In this document: one piece after another, positions 1 through 14,530 of the stretch
Position numbering within the stretch: the stretch's first letter is position 1
How the letters are laid out: the number at the start of each line of letters is the position of its first letter
Source: Leuctra nigra
Lineage: Eukaryota > Arthropoda > Insecta > Plecoptera > Leuctridae
Length of the DNA: 64,000 nt
Reading direction: 5' to 3'
Assembly (NCBI GenBank): GCA_934045905.1
Contig: OW203762.1
Coordinates: 7,688,001 to 7,752,000, forward strand
Notes under the pieces: generated by a model
The model's database searches: none
Seen by the model: the letters and a program-made list of their open reading frames with translations, nothing else
What the model was told of the DNA's origin: nothing
Made by a program: the position numbers and the translations under genes

Positions 1-3000
1 AATTCACACTTGCAGCGCGTGGGCTGGACATTTATTCCATTGGTTTGTTATACGAGGGAACTAACTATTATTGGTTTAGTAAAGGGTGTTTAGTTCTGGA
101 ATTTCAAAGAAAATAAGACATTTCAATTATCTTAATTAAGTAGTTAGTAAGTGTCTTCTTTCGACTAAGGAAGATAAAATAAGTCTTAATTGGTTGGTCT
201 TTAAAAAGTATGTTTTCTCACTATCTATCAGGAATGGGTTCATTAAAATAAAACGATAAAAAGGACCTAAAATGTCTTGTTTTGTACGGCAATTAAAGTT
301 AAGCGTCTAATTGGTATAATTTGTTGCTAGGAATAATAAAGGTGGACCATTTTAATGATTATAGTAACATTTGATATTAATTACAACACATTGGACGCGT
401 TATTTTTATTACAGTTATTTGTATTTTGTATCATAGTTTTCTTGCCCCATATACTTGAATATACCTATGCCTGAATATCACAATTTTGTACTGTAAAAAA
501 ATAAGGATAAATTCAAGTTAGGTATAAATTCTATAACTTTTAATTAACAAACATATTTTAAACTTTAAATCCAAGGCAATATACGAATTGCAGTCCCCTA
601 AATCATGAATATTTCTGAAGACTCGGTGTAGATGTCAGAACCGATTCGGTCCATACGTTGGCATTGTTTTTCTCACCCCACCGAAAGAACGCCGCCCGTG
701 ACTGCGCTGGTAAATTAAACACCAAACACCAATACATCCTGATAATCCAGGGCCTGCATATTTCAGATATGAGGATCAAGGATGCTGGGTCCAGCTGACA
801 ACAAGATCAGAGCCGTGGAAACTAATCGCACAGCTGAACTCAATGGCGGTCAATACGGCAAGCTGCCCCGAAATATATTCTCCTAGGATCATATTCCATT
901 TCACAGACATACCTGTTCCTTTCTTCTTCATAGAACCCCAGAGTTTTTTTATGTCGAGATCATCTTCTTGTTGGATTGATCGATCCATGGGTTTTTAATG
1001 TGAGGAACATGATTGTTAGCCGCACAATACTTGAAAAACATGAATCCATTCAGCGGAATACATGATTTGTCAAAACACTCTCGATGAATACAGCATAATT
1101 TAATCCTCTAAGCAGTCAATAGATTCGGCACTCTATAAATCATTTTATTTTTGAATCCCATAAATCTTCAGGTTTTATTTGTAATGGGCATGGAATAAAA
1201 CTATGTAGGTACTTCAGTCAATATAATTAGATCGAACACAAACTCAAATTTAGTGTCTTGGATGGAAATTTATTTTTTGTCTCAGCTTTTGACGCTAAGT
1301 ATTTTTTTATTGGTGTCCTTATAACTGAATTGGTTAATCCTCGGCCCCAATATGTAAAATAATCTTCATTTCATAGGTAAGCATCTTAGTAGCTGTCAAT
1401 CATAACTTGTCCATCTCCTTTGTAATCAGAGCTTTTAAAACTGCTCTAAACTGAAATTAGTCACCGATGTGAAGAATTTCCACTGATCTCAAATTACTTG
1501 GCTATCAGACACACTTGACCGCGTCTTCGTGGGTGATGCGAGATATCAACCCTTATCATCTGGAATTATCTGATCCTCTGGAACAGAAGGTGTTGGAGCA
1601 TGCATGTGAAGAATATCAGAGTGACAAATAATTGTTGCGAATTCTACTGCAGATTCGTGTACTGCTAAATATCTTGGAACATTGTCGTATCTTCGTATCC
1701 TTTCTGCTTTGAGAACGTAAGGGGGTGGGGGGGGGGGGGGGGGGGACTTGGTTAGAGAGGGTATAGCTCATCACGGGATATAACTTTGCATTTACAATAA
1801 CAATTATTGTATCATTACAGTCACCAACAACAATATTATATCAAGCACTAATCAGTGCTTTAATTTGGACAAAACATGGCTGCCTGCTACGTAGCCACTC
1901 TAACCCAGTACAGGCTCTCTAATTAGGAAGAGTCAATAATTTGAAAGTGAGATTTTTGGGGAGAACTGAATGAGAATTGGAAATATTATCCCGCTCCTAT
2001 TTTTATACCGATTTTTGGTAACGTTTCGACACGTAATCTATAAAATCTTCCTGCAAATCCATGTAAAATCTATGAAATCTTAAAACAAATGATTATTTGA
2101 TCATACGAATACATTTTTAATGTAAATACGAAAAGTACAAATTGTAATAATTTTTTAAATTTTAACATCATAGAAGGGTAGAGTAGAAAAACAATACAAG
2201 TCACCTTTATTCACTTCGTACGAGACAAAAGTGAAAGTTCTATGCTTTTTAAGGAGGGATCTCCAAATTTCACTTATGTATAGAAAACGTTCAAATTTCG
2301 CATATAAATAGATATTTATGTTCTGCATCATACTATGGCCAGAAAAAGTGGCCAACGTGAACTAATTTTCGAGATATATTACTTCAAGGTTACAGCTTTT
2401 TCCTCAGTTTAACATTGCGACCATACGGAAAAAGTCATGCTGATATTTTTAAAAGAGTATTTGGCTGCTTTCCCACCTATAGAATTTTATGAAAAACTGT
2501 TATAGCATGTATCAGATGCAATATTTTATTATAACATTTTTAAATGTATACCTTCGTGGATGTTTTACCGAGCTATGAGGGTTTTACTGATTTATTTTTA
2601 CGTTTTTCTATCTGAAAAGTGCAGTTTTACATGTAAAATTGTGTTGCCATGAATCCATCTCATGACTCTGTAAAGTCTGTCTCGTAGGCAGTACATTTGT
2701 CTGCAGTGCACGCCAGGAGAGGAGAGGCGTGAAGACGCGGCCTCTCTCAGGACCAAAACCTCCCAGCCTCGCGCATCCCGAAGATAGTTATGATCTCTGA
2801 GCCGGATTAGACCGAGAATTATGCTCCATTCAGACGAAGATTGTGTCTGGAATTGAATATCTCATGTTGAGAATGGAGGTAAGCCGATTAGCGTCATCTT
2901 CAATCATTGCGCATATCGTGAGGAAGGTAAAGAAGAATCACCCAGAGTTGAGATTATCTATGAAATCAGGTGATATTGATAACTTTTACACAGGATCCGT

Positions 3001-3099
3001 GATATTATTGATTTGTTTTTTCTTATCGAATAATGCGTGATTATTAGTTTATACTTGAATGATCAAGCCGATGGTTTTGCAGTTGATAATGAAGAATAG
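1..3099. other. AT-rich stretch without a recognisable gene
   Basis: I see no open frame with family-like composition. A 25-base G-rich run (1721-1745, one T) is the main low-complexity feature. A locally GC-rich, purine-rich patch lies at about 2690-2790; I cannot assign it. Short open frames here look like chance. Confidence 0.5.
1721..1745 (+). repeat. Poly-G tract
   Basis: Five G, one T, then nineteen G in a row. It could form a G-quadruplex, or its length could be a sequencing or assembly artefact. No gene context is visible. Confidence 0.9.
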
Positions 3100-3362
3100 G
3101 AAGGAGGAGGAGGAGGCTGTAGCCTATGAGCATCGTCTCATGTATTTGCCTCTGGGACTCATTCTGTAACGAAAACGACATAATTCCGGTCTGAAATCGT
3201 TTAGGATCCAGGACCGAAATGATTTCATTTTCGTTATAGAATAGGGGGCCTGGGACTGAGAGAAATCACGAGAAACCTCATCCAGGATGGTCGGCCGCGG
3301 GGATCGAATCCGGAACCTCCGGAGTCCAGTCAAGAGCTTCACTGCCTGAGCCAACTTGCTAA
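3100..3362 (-). mobile_element. tRNA-derived SINE-like element
   Basis: Read on the minus strand the element begins near 3360 with a tRNA-like head. An A-box-like TGGCTCAGGCAG (3342-3353) is followed about 35 nt later by a B-box-like GATTCGATCCC (3300-3310, one mismatch to RGTTCRANNCC), the spacing expected of an RNA polymerase III internal promoter. The body then runs to a (CCT)n tail, seen as GGAGGAGGAGG on the plus strand at about 3101-3116. The tail and internal promoter together indicate a SINE rather than a functional tRNA gene. Its body differs from the other two SINE-like copies in the window (31895-32140, 55190-55355), so it is probably a different subfamily. Confidence 0.65.
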
Positions 3363-4440
3363 GTAATATGTCATTTGTGTTGTAAGAAAGATACGAAGGA
3401 ATTCAGAGACTTTTTCTGGAGCGAATGTAGTAGGTCGTGTGAATTACATAGTCTTTTGACAATGTTGTCCCGTATGGTTTACGGGAGATAAAAGATGATC
3501 TATTCTATTTGGAATACGCGGTTTGATATTATTCAAATATAATCAGTTTATTAGGCAATGCGCAAACATCCTCAACGAACGCTGAAAATATTCAAGAAAG
3601 TCACCAATTTGATTTGAAACAACAGACAAATTACATGTATTGTTATCGGCACGTCGTTTGTGCTTTTCTATAACGAATTTATGTTGTAAAATAATGCATT
3701 TATAGCAAGCAAAAAAACAAACATTCCACCCTTAATAGGACCTCCTAGGCCACTGGACTGACCCATTTACAGTTGCATACAGGCGAGCAAAGCACCGCTC
3801 ATGCACATGAATAACCGTTTATGTTCTGAGAAATAAGAGTGCAGTCCTCGGAGGTAAAGTTTCGTTGTTCTGCATTCGCGTGCCAAATGACACATACGTT
3901 CTCTGCGGCATCGTGAAAACAACAGCAACAGCAAACAACATGCACCTGCACAGCGCCGACATATCATAATATCATGATAATGTAAGTTAATTACATCTAG
4001 TGTTGCGGTCACAAACTCTACCAAGTCGTTGCACTCAGCTACTAACTTTGTGGTTCTAAACTACCTTTTACCCACAATCTACCGTAACAGACGTCAACTG
4101 TCAAGCGGCCATATTGAAAGTCGAGAAGAAAACTTGAGCTATACAACAATATAAATTCTTTCATTTATTTTTTAACAAGGAAAGATACCTCGGAAAGTTT
4201 GGTTTTAATAAAGCTGATTGGTAGAATAATGTGCATATTTAGTTTCACAAATGTATAATAGACATTACGATGTCAATCCAAAATGTGGTAGGTACCAAAA
4301 TGCTGCATATTTTCCATTAGAGTTCGATCGATTGAACTAAATGCACATTTTTCCCTGGACAAACATGAAACAGATGGTAAGTAAAGTGGTAAAATGATCT
4401 AAAACAGATTCGATTTCGTGATTTTTTTTATTTATGCTTT
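3363..4440. other. Unassigned AT-rich DNA
   Basis: No gene, RNA or repeat that I can support between the SINE and the palindrome. Confidence 0.45.
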
Positions 4441-6890
4441 ATAGTGGAGTCAAGATGTCCTATATAATGGCAAATTAGTGCGTTTGTGATACTATTCGTG
4501 AAAATTGGTACCCTTACTAATTTGAGTATGGGAAATCCAAAAATCGATGGCACCAACCTGAGTAATTAATACTTTCTGCGTAATTAGCATAATTAGCATA
4601 ATTAATAAACATGGATAAAACAATATATAATTTTATAATATGACCTTTATGGGTATCCATCGAAAGCTCGTCATGTCTACAATATATATAAATCATAAAA
4701 AGTTAAATTTTTTCATTCACATAATAATTAACCGTATAATTAATTATTTTATAAAAATCGTCATTCAACAAAAAGCTTAAAATTACCCTCTCAGATTTTG
4801 ATAAAACTTGGTAGGATTGGTCACAAGCCCAAAGTAACACATAGGTATTTTTTGGTTTGTCCATTTATTGGGTACTTTTGGATTTCCAGGCCCTCAAATA
4901 ATCAAAATTTTGATTACCATTCCTTCACTTGAATTGTTCTAACTTTTACACCGTTCAACTCAAAAGCTTCGTCTTTTTCTAATTGTGTGAAACTTATTGC
5001 TAGGGACTTAGTAGTAAGTACATTTAAGGGGGGAAAAGTCAAAATTTTGGCTTCCAAATTGCCTATTCACAAAAAAGTATTTTTTGCAATTTATTGAGTA
5101 ATTAGTGCGGTTTGTGAAAATTGGTGAAAAATGGAAAACGTGAAAATTGGTACCCTTACTAATTCGAGTATGAGGAATCCAAAAATCGATGGCACCAACC
5201 TGAGTAATTAATACTTTCTGCGTAATTAGCATAATTAGAATAATTAATAAAATCGACATAAAAATTACATTATTATATAACGTGGTCTTCATGGATATCT
5301 AAAGAAAGCTTGTAATGTCCACAATGCATATTAGTCGCCAAAAGTTAATTATAGTCATTAACATAATAATTAATCCACTAATTAATTCATCTGATTAAAA
5401 TCGCCATATTCACACAAGGCTGAGATCAAAGATGTTTATGATGAGATCAAAAACAAGGTTTGTCATTTAAGCTTATAAGTAGTATAAACAATTAATCCAA
5501 ATTTTGTGTTTAGTTCCTAATTAGCATAATTAATTATGCGTAATTAATTATGCTAATCTCACATTTTGATAGAAATGTCACTTGATATTCAACAAAATTG
5601 AGGTTTTAATATCACAAATAGGTCACTTGTGTTGAATAACCACCTTGGGTTGCGTATCAATAATATACAATTTTCTATTAATTAATTAATTTTAATTTAA
5701 TTGCAATTAATTACATAAAATCAAAATTCAATTTTCAAAACCTCAATTTTGTTGAATATCAAGTGACATTTCTATCAAAATGTGAGATTAGATTAATTAA
5801 TTACGCATAATTAATTATGCTAATTAGGAACTAAACACAAAATTTGGATTAATTGTTTATACTACTTATAAGCTTAAATTACAAACCTTGTTTTTGATCT
5901 CATCATAAACATCTTTGATCTCAGCCTTGTGTGAATATGGCGATTTTAATCAGATGAATTAATTAGTGGATTAGTTATTATGTAATGACTATAATTAACT
6001 TTTGGCGACTAATATGCATTGTGGACATTACAAGCTTTCTTTAGATACCCATAAAGACCACGTTATATAATAATGTAATTTTTATGTCGATTTTATTAAT
6101 TATTCTAATTATGCTAATTACGCAGAAAGTATTAATAACTCAGGTTGGTGCCATCGATTTTTGGATTCCTCATACTCGAATTAGTAAGGGTACCAATTTT
6201 CACGTTTTCCAATTTTCACCAATTTTCACAAACGCACTAATTACTCAATAAATTGCAAAAAATACTTTTTTGTGAATAGGCAATTTGGAAGCCAAAATTT
6301 TGACTTTTCCCCCCTTAAATGTACTTACTACTAAGTCCCTAGCAATAAGTTTCACACAATTACAAAAAGACGAAGCTTTTGAGTTGAACGGTGTAAAAGT
6401 TAGAACAATTCAAGTGAAGGAATGTTAATCAAAATTTTGATTATTTGAGGGCCTGGAAATCCAAAAGTACCCAATAAATGGACAAACCAAAAAATACCTA
6501 TGTGTTATTTTGGGCTTGTGACCAATCCTATCAAGTATTATCAAAATCTGAGAGGGTAATATTAAGCTTTTTGTTGAATGACGATTTTTATCAAATAATT
6601 AATTATACGGTTAATTATTATGTGAATGAAAAAATTTAACTTTTTATGATTTATAGATATTGTAGACATGACGAGCTTTCGATGGATACTCATAAAGGTC
6701 ATATTATAAAATTATATATTGTTTTATCCATGTTTATTAATTATGCTAATTATGCTAATTACGCAGAAAGTATTAATTACTCAGGTTGGTGCCATCGATT
6801 TTTGGATTTCTCATACTCAAATTAGTAAGGGTACCAGTTTCACGAATAGTATCACAAACGCACTAATTTTAGACATCTTTACTCCACTAT
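4441..6890. repeat. Long palindromic (foldback) element
   Basis: The left arm (about 4441-5609) is matched by its reverse complement in the right arm (about 5738-6890). It starts with ATAGTGGAGT and ends with ACTCCACTAT. The arms are nearly identical apart from scattered substitutions and small indels, and surround an AT-rich spacer of about 125 bp. Each arm contains two diverged direct copies of a roughly 300-bp unit offset by 642 bp; GGTACCCTTACT-type landmarks are at 4507 and 5149 on the left and at 6183 and 6824 on the right. The small open frames inside (for example 5008-5292 minus and 6719-6925 plus) translate to near-identical hydrophobic peptides only because the arms mirror each other. 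This is either a non-coding foldback or long-TIR transposon or a palindromic duplication; I see no transposase and no convincing target-site duplication. Confidence 0.85.
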
Positions 6891-9800
6891 TATGCAAAAA
6901 CGCATTTGTACACAATATTCCATGAAGTAAGCAGCTACAACTTTCTGTTCAATTGTTCACCACGAGTTTCCACTTTATTCATCTTTTTCCCTGATGTTTC
7001 AAATTTATCGTCATGTTTTCTTGGAATAGGTTTCTGATTTATCGCATGGTTTCATGTAAATCCAACTTCTGATATTGTGAATTCATGTGGTTTAAATGAT
7101 ATGCAGAATCTTCCTGAATCCTGTGAGCGATTTACTCGCTATCTTGTTTGTTTTAACAGATCTCTCGCATCTCGCAACACTTTGTGTTATCTTCGCGCAG
7201 ATCAAAGTCAACTCTCAGAGAGAAAACCAAAGACAGCATTCGTTCGACAGAAAATACGATGTCGTTTTCCATCCTAGAGAAATGTAATTACTTTTATAGA
7301 AGAAAAATAAAGATACATAAGTTTGACAAAGTACCTATACATAGTGAAATTTAATTTAATTGAATTGATTTTAATTATAATAATTGCTCGATGCAATGTC
7401 AAACTTATGACGACAAAAAGTGTGAATTGCAGGAAGAAATTGCATCTAAACTTCTCTCTGGAGGCAATCAGGCAGAAGTAACAAGCAAACTTTCAAAATA
7501 TTCTGTGCTCTGGAAGTAAGTACTTTATGTATGAAGTGTATTTGTGTGCGTTGTTTTGTACACAGACAGTCGACCCCTATGAAGAATTACGTGTCAGTTG
7601 TTTTCAAGTAATTATCTTAATTAATTTAAGAATATATTCATCTGCAGATGAATTAATTACTAAGTAAACACAGAGTTTTGTATAATATGAAAAATAGCAA
7701 GAAACTGCAGTAAAGTATCACATTAGTTATTAAAATTAAAATGCAATATAAATAAACTATGTTGAGTATTTGACGACTTTGGGGAATCATTTGCCACAAA
7801 TCTTTCATAATATGAAGGAAAGAGGTTTCAATAACAATTGAGAGAAATAATATGTTTTTGTGACAGAAATGGTTCTCACATTTTGTCCTAAATTCTTCAA
7901 ATTATTTACAAATGTGCTTAAAAAGGTAACAGAAACTAAATTTCAGGTCCCAACTGAGTGAAAAATGTAATTTGATTAGTCAGGGTGAAATCTACACGTA
8001 ATGGACTTGAATTATCCGACAAATCAGAGGATTTCAAAATAGAATTTAAAGCAACACAAAAATCGGAGATCAGCAAAAACCATTGCCTGTAAACGCTCCC
8101 GACACTATAGCTTAGACATGATATGAACCCAAAGGGCAAAGGGTCTTACTGCCAACTGACGTCAGTGGGAAATGATATTTTGAATTACTGCAGTGTGTCG
8201 GGCAACAGCTGCTCGGTATTGTAGGGCCTAAGATCACTAACACATTCCCAGCGCGTTTCTCAAGCATTGCTCTTGAGCACCTTTCAACCAAGCCAATGCC
8301 AAACACTCGCCCCAAACGCGCTCGCAAATCGATTCTTCAAATTGAATTCGATTTCGCGGATTAGTTTTCAATAATACAAATTTTTCTCTGTGTTTTTTTT
8401 ACGATCGTACGAGGATTGTGATTCTAAGAAGCTTGGAGCTGACATTGGTATTCACTGATGAGAAACCGAACGGATTCAGACTTCGGTCGGATTTCATTAG
8501 AATGATGAAAAATGGTGAACATTCAATTAACTTGGATTTGGGTAGACCTTTAAGCTGGATGCAAGTGTTCTTCATTAATATTAACAGGTTATATTAATTT
8601 TATACTATTGCATTTGTTTTAGTTTCTCCCTTTTTTAATAAAACTGCGAAGTAAATCTTCGACCATTTCTATTCCATCCTGAAGACCTAATACCATACTT
8701 TGATCGACGTTTTGAGCCGATTTAATAGATTTAATAGATTCAACACTGTATTCAATATGTCGGCTGTCATCATGTAACCAAGCATACAGAAATAGTGATA
8801 TCAATACTAAAATAAATATTTCATCTTCACCCCAATACAACCTAGTTACAATGGAGATGTATTTATAGATTCAATCTATCTAATTAAATATCATTCAATA
8901 TAACACATGTTCATGGAAACATTCCGCAGACTAAAGCTCGAATTCAATTCTGTCTAATTTACAAAACAACGTCGGTGATTTTTGCCAAATTAAATTGCTT
9001 ACTTTTGACAATAAGAATGCTTTGGGAAAAACTTTTAGGTAATAATTTCCCCCAACTATTAATTAAATTCTTGAAGTGACATTAATACATCTACACAACG
9101 TAAAACAAAACACGTTCAATCGCATACTTCGGACTTTACGTCACTATCCAAATTTAATTAGTGCAATACCTTTGTACTTTATAGTGTACATTTCTAACAA
9201 AACCATGTGATTTCGTACTTCACAGAGAAATTCAATTGAAATGGTTAACTTCTTTATCCCCGTCTGTCTCGCTTGAATCGCACATCACAGAGTCTATTGT
9301 CTAACCGATGTGGATTGAATCTCTCATTTAGTCAGTTGGACACATGTTTTGCGCTCTGTGGTACAACACAAAGCCACCGGGCAAAACAACGTGACTTCAA
9401 TCTTTCAAATGAAATCAGTCGACCACGTGTGAGCTCTCTTTGGCGAAGAGCTTTGATATCGCGTAGTGAGTCGTTGGACCAAAGAGCTTGGTAGTAAAGA
9501 TAATTCATTCGAAATGATGACGTTTTTTATTTTTATTAGCGAACTTAATTTTATGTTTCATGTAAATAGAACAATTTGGCATGGCAGCAAGAAGAATTAA
9601 GAGTATAAAATTTTGTTTACTTTATAATCATGTCAGAAAAATTCATATTAGTGTTTAACTTTGAGAATCATTTAAACTTTGCTGCACTGATAGAAAAGAC
9701 GACAATTTAAATTAATTTTGATTCTATACATTTGTTTACAAATCTTTGTAAAAGAAATAAGCCATTATCAAGTCTTGAGAGTAATAAAACTCAGTTGTTC

Positions 9801-12800
9801 TGTGAGCTTAAATTTTGACATAATCTGACATTACCCACCAAGCACCCTTCAGGCGTTAAAAATATAATCTGAGGTACAACCAGAAACAAACCAACTGCCA
9901 AAATGCATTACGAATTATCCACCAACATAAGAAAATCCCACTCAATCTACAAAGTGACATGAATGAATGAATCTTGGCATTGAAACCGCATCCATCACAC
10001 CTCCCTGGCATCAGCAACAGATGTTCTTGTCAATGCTCTGCGGTGCACCTGACTGACTCTGCTCCGAGTGTACATCTCCAGTTAGGCTTATAATTAGTAG
10101 CCCATCACATCATCCCCGAGATGCAAAGTTCACGTCACTGAGGGGTGGAGGGGGGAGGGGGACTTAGTGAACTTCCCCACAGACGCCTGGTTTGAGTTAT
10201 GAAGTTGTTTTTGTGATCTTGAGGGGTTGACGTCTGGGACCAGGGCGACCACCCCCCAGATGTTGCTCCTCTTTATTACTTATAGTGCGTGGGGTAGATA
10301 TATCCGAGCAAGGCTTATAGCTTATGTTATTACGTTTATATTCATAAAATATGGAACGTGTGTTAGAGGTGTATACATACGTTACCGTCAATCTTGGATG
10401 ATGTCGTCGGTAAAGTAGATACCTAACTTTTCTTGCCATTTTCCATAAAAGGAAACAAATTGCTGGATAATATTTCATCAGCTCCCTTCCCGTGTTAGAA
10501 TGAAAGTTAGTACCTTTTTGATGTGAAACTCTTTTTCATTTCGACTCAAATTTTGTGAAAAGTTACCCTCAGTGAGCATGCCATCCATTCGCAGAGGTTG
10601 CAATATGCACACGAGATGAGATTTCTGAACATGTTACTTAGATCTTGGTCTTGAAATATGATTCTGACTTTTTTACATTTTTCCACCATATAATAACTGC
10701 ATCAGAAGAGGTTCCCACAGACAGTAAACACTGGGTGAAAATTCTGTTCTATTCTTACACCAAAATACACTTATATTTGTTTTGATGGGACATTGTTTTT
10801 AATAATACACTCTATTTTTATTTCATATTCTAAACAAGCAGCTGAAATAGGTCCATATTTTTCGTCGAAGTGTCTTCTCTTCTTCGCCACAGCCATATAG
10901 ACTTGAGATAGCCTTCCTATATAAAGCCACCCTCTCGACAAGCTTGCCAATGTTATAAAGTCTAAAGCACTCAACTAAGCAGAAAATGGGCGAAATAAGG
11001 GACGAATGTCACCTTAGACAAGCAGCTTTCGTATGCAAATAAAACCACTCACTTTCTACTTAGTTCGAAGGAAACTCTGATACGAAAGAAAATTTACTTT
11101 AAGAGCAAAAAATCAAAAAAGAAAACTCTTAAAAATGTTATAGCAACATCTTATCTATAATTCAAGAACATGGATGCTGTTTTACTTCTCAATAGAAACC
11201 AACTTTTATTTGCTGTTATAAATGATCTAGCAGACGCTGTGATGATGAATAAATGAGAAATGCACCGAGAAACTATCTGGGACAAGGAAAGATAAATTAT
11301 CAATGGCTTCGACAGAGCAACGAGCAAGTTGTAGCGATTGATTTTGATGCAATGCTCAGCCAATTGAATGCCAGCGACTGTGAATACGTAACTACTGCAG
11401 GAAACTATAAACTAACTTCCATGAATTATTAGTGTAGAACGAACGTTATGTTAGCACCTGTATATCTAGAGTTGTAACTAGATTGTAAATGCCGCCCTTA
11501 CAGCGAAGCGTTGAGCTCCTAGCGAACATCGGCATATAGTGAGTGGGGAGAGCAAGTGTATCAAATTCAAAACTAGTTTTAATTATGTATAATATGGCAC
11601 AAGCGTAAGGAAAAAATTAAATAAAAAATTAATCAGGATACATTATAATTGTGTCACTAAATATATTTTAGTATTGAATAACAACAAAATTGTATTGTCT
11701 TCCACATATGTTTTTGGTTTGGTATCACAATCTGGCATAATCAGCTTATTAATGTTATTGCAAACTGGCCCTAATCATGCTAATATTTCATTATGATTTT
11801 TTCATAAACTAGTAGGTATATCATCGTAACAAACACCGTACAGGAACACGATCTAACCAAATGTATCCAAAATGAATCAATTTAAATACGTTTTATTTCA
11901 TCCAACTTGCATTGATTACATTTCAGTCAGCTTAAAACTAAATGTGATAGATACAAGAATAAAGTACCTCACAATTTTCAGGATAAATGTAGTGTCTAAG
12001 ATAAACGATCACGTAAACTATAGAAGAGTAAAGTAAAATGTAAATTCAAAACGTCTGTATGCCTACCTACTATAAAATATACTGATAATTATGTTAGCAT
12101 AAGTTCATATAACCCTAAAATGACGGTGAAATATCCTCGAATCCCTACAGGACCGTGTCTGGCAGTGATGACAGCAAACATCTCAAACCCCACGTCTGTC
12201 AGTGCGAGCTCTATACCTACCCCGTGTCTACAACCTGCTAAAACACACATTTGCCAAGGGTCTGGCCGCCATGTTTGCATTCAATTACAGACACTGTTAT
12301 GACACATCGCTCGGCGCTTCGTAAAACACAACTCAGACCAGAAATGATGAGCTAGAACATTTGCATAAGCCCGAGTTTAGGCCGTAAGATGGAGGCAAGA
12401 GAATTATAATTTAAGCTGTTACGAATCCTTATAAACACTGATAGCATCATGGGTTTAAGGATAATGCAGTAGTTAAATAGGATTGGGTCCAAGACGCAGG
12501 GAATTTCGTGTGAATTGTGTTTTAAGGCGTGCGGCAGGTTTCGTTTATTGCTCTGCCGTGCTGTAAGGCGTGAGGTATAAATATAGGGGATTATGTGCAT
12601 GTACAAGGAGGTTTATTATCGGCAAAACGGATTGGTAAGTGGCTTCTTATGTTGGCTTTTGTTTCCTTATCTAACGAGAGAATAACGATATGTATAGGAA
12701 GTGTACATTAACATATTACATGTTTGTCTAGAATTTGATCAAATAAACATCTTACTATATCCATGTTGGTGCCTAAATAATGTAAAAATAAGTATAAATC

Positions 12801-14530
12801 AGGAAATGTTTAACTAGTACAATAATGTCGAGTAAGTAAGCAAATAATTTTTCATTGTAATGCAAATGCCACTTCTATAGCTCCTCTGATGAAGTAGTGG
12901 AGGAGAGTGATCTTCTTTATAACACCAATTATAATTACATTGTCAGGCAGTTCCTCTGATCAAGCTGAAGATGAGACGAAACATGAACTTTAGTACCATC
13001 TGATTAGTTTTTGACATGACCAATTTTGTTTGTTTGATAGAAAAATCAAAAAGTCTTAAATGAAGTATTCGATAAAATTGATATCTTTTTAGAAAAAAAG
13101 TTTTTTTTTTTTTATAATGTTTCACATTAGCAACGAGTATTATACATATACAGATGTATTCAAATTATAGTGACCCGTTGCAAATATCAAATGTTCATTG
13201 GTAGTTCGATACCCCGTGGAAAATGTTCGACTAAATTGAACAATCACATAATTATTTGTTAATTTGTCGACGGAAATCGCCGTGTTAGTTCTCTGGCACA
13301 GAAGTTGTGCGAAGCAAAGACTATCAAACTGTTCAACAGTGCTTGGAGCAGCGTTCCACTCCACTCATAGAACAATAGTTTTGTTGGAATCCGCCCTCCC
13401 TGTCACACTTTAACTATGTTTCCAGCAACCCGGTCACACTGGGTACAAATTGACTTTTATTATCATCAAAACAAAGCAAACAGTCTCTCACTGCGCTTTA
13501 TTTTGCACCGTAACTAACCTCAGTTATGACTGCCTTAACCTAACTAGTAGTACTCTAACCTCACTTTGTTTTCCAGCAATGACGTGGCAGAAACGTAAGG
13601 GAACGAAATGCACAATCACGAATCAAGCGTAAAGTTTTAATTGGGACGTCGATGTTGGTTATTGAGTTGTACTGCAGTTCGAAGTCGAACTTCAAGTGTT
13701 TGGTTTCGAGTTGTCTTCCAGCGATTGCTTTTGTTTGAAGAAAGTACGAAGTCGGAACGGTATTAGTGGAGACGCTTCACTTAGTTATTTCGATTTAATG
13801 CTAATTAGTATTGGAATGCACAAAGTAGTGGGGAGGGGAAGGGGAAGTTGAACAGTATAGACGCTGTCTGTTCAGCAATTCGTTTTACCTATTAAGTTTG
13901 CTGAAGAATATTTTAATTGCTATTAAAAGTACACCAACCTCTTGGATTGGAATAATTGGTATTGTCAAAAGTATAAAAATAAATCCTTTATGATAAAACT
14001 AAACTTACTATATACTAACTAACTTATATTTTTATATAGTTTTTACTTTTGGCAATATTAGTTTGTCTAAGGGGCCATATTACCATTAGTTTAATCTTCA
14101 GTTTAGTTGCGCTCCACTTTGGGAAATGTGCTGTAATGTGCTGTACTGTGGCATAGCTTTAAAAAACTGAGGTTAATGTATAAACTGAGGAAAAGCTCCG
14201 GAATTAAATTGCAGTAGGTATATAATGGTAATACACCGAGTTTTCTGGAGCGGAGTTTAAGCTAACTGTAGCTTAAGCTAATGGTAATAACGGCCCTAAG
14301 AGATTGTGTCTCGACTGGTATATTATCTTCTACTGGTTATTATTTTAATTGCTGTTTTGAACAAGATTGTAGATGTCAAATTTGTATGTTTTTTAATACA
14401 TTTTAATGTGACGACTTTTGTTAAATTAGTTTCAAAATAATATTAGAGATACATGCCCTGATGTCATTTGTGTGACATCTTGAATAATCGAATTTGAGGA
14501 AAATATTTGATTTTCAACTTTTATATCAGA
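6891..14530. other. Long gene-poor stretch
   Basis: AT-rich DNA with only short chance-like open frames. A locally less AT-rich patch at 12089-12302 is open on both strands, but I do not recognise its products. A GA/GGGG-rich patch lies at about 10141-10165. No intact mobile element, tRNA or conserved exon is visible to me; isolated short exons of an intron-rich gene could be missed by eye. Confidence 0.45.

Noticed and set aside
3290..3362. Functional tRNA gene on the minus strand
   Set aside because: A- and B-box-like motifs are present but no complete cloverleaf or acceptor pairing; better explained as a SINE head.
4434..6900. Target-site duplication TTATGC around the palindrome
   Set aside because: The copies are not placed symmetrically against the inverted ends, so the match is probably chance.
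5008..6925. Two small hydrophobic proteins that look related
   Set aside because: They lie on mirrored arms of the palindrome and are similar only for that reason.
12945..12990. CTGAAGATGAGACGAAAC as a second hammerhead
   Set aside because: Core words are present but there is no room for a paired stem II between them.
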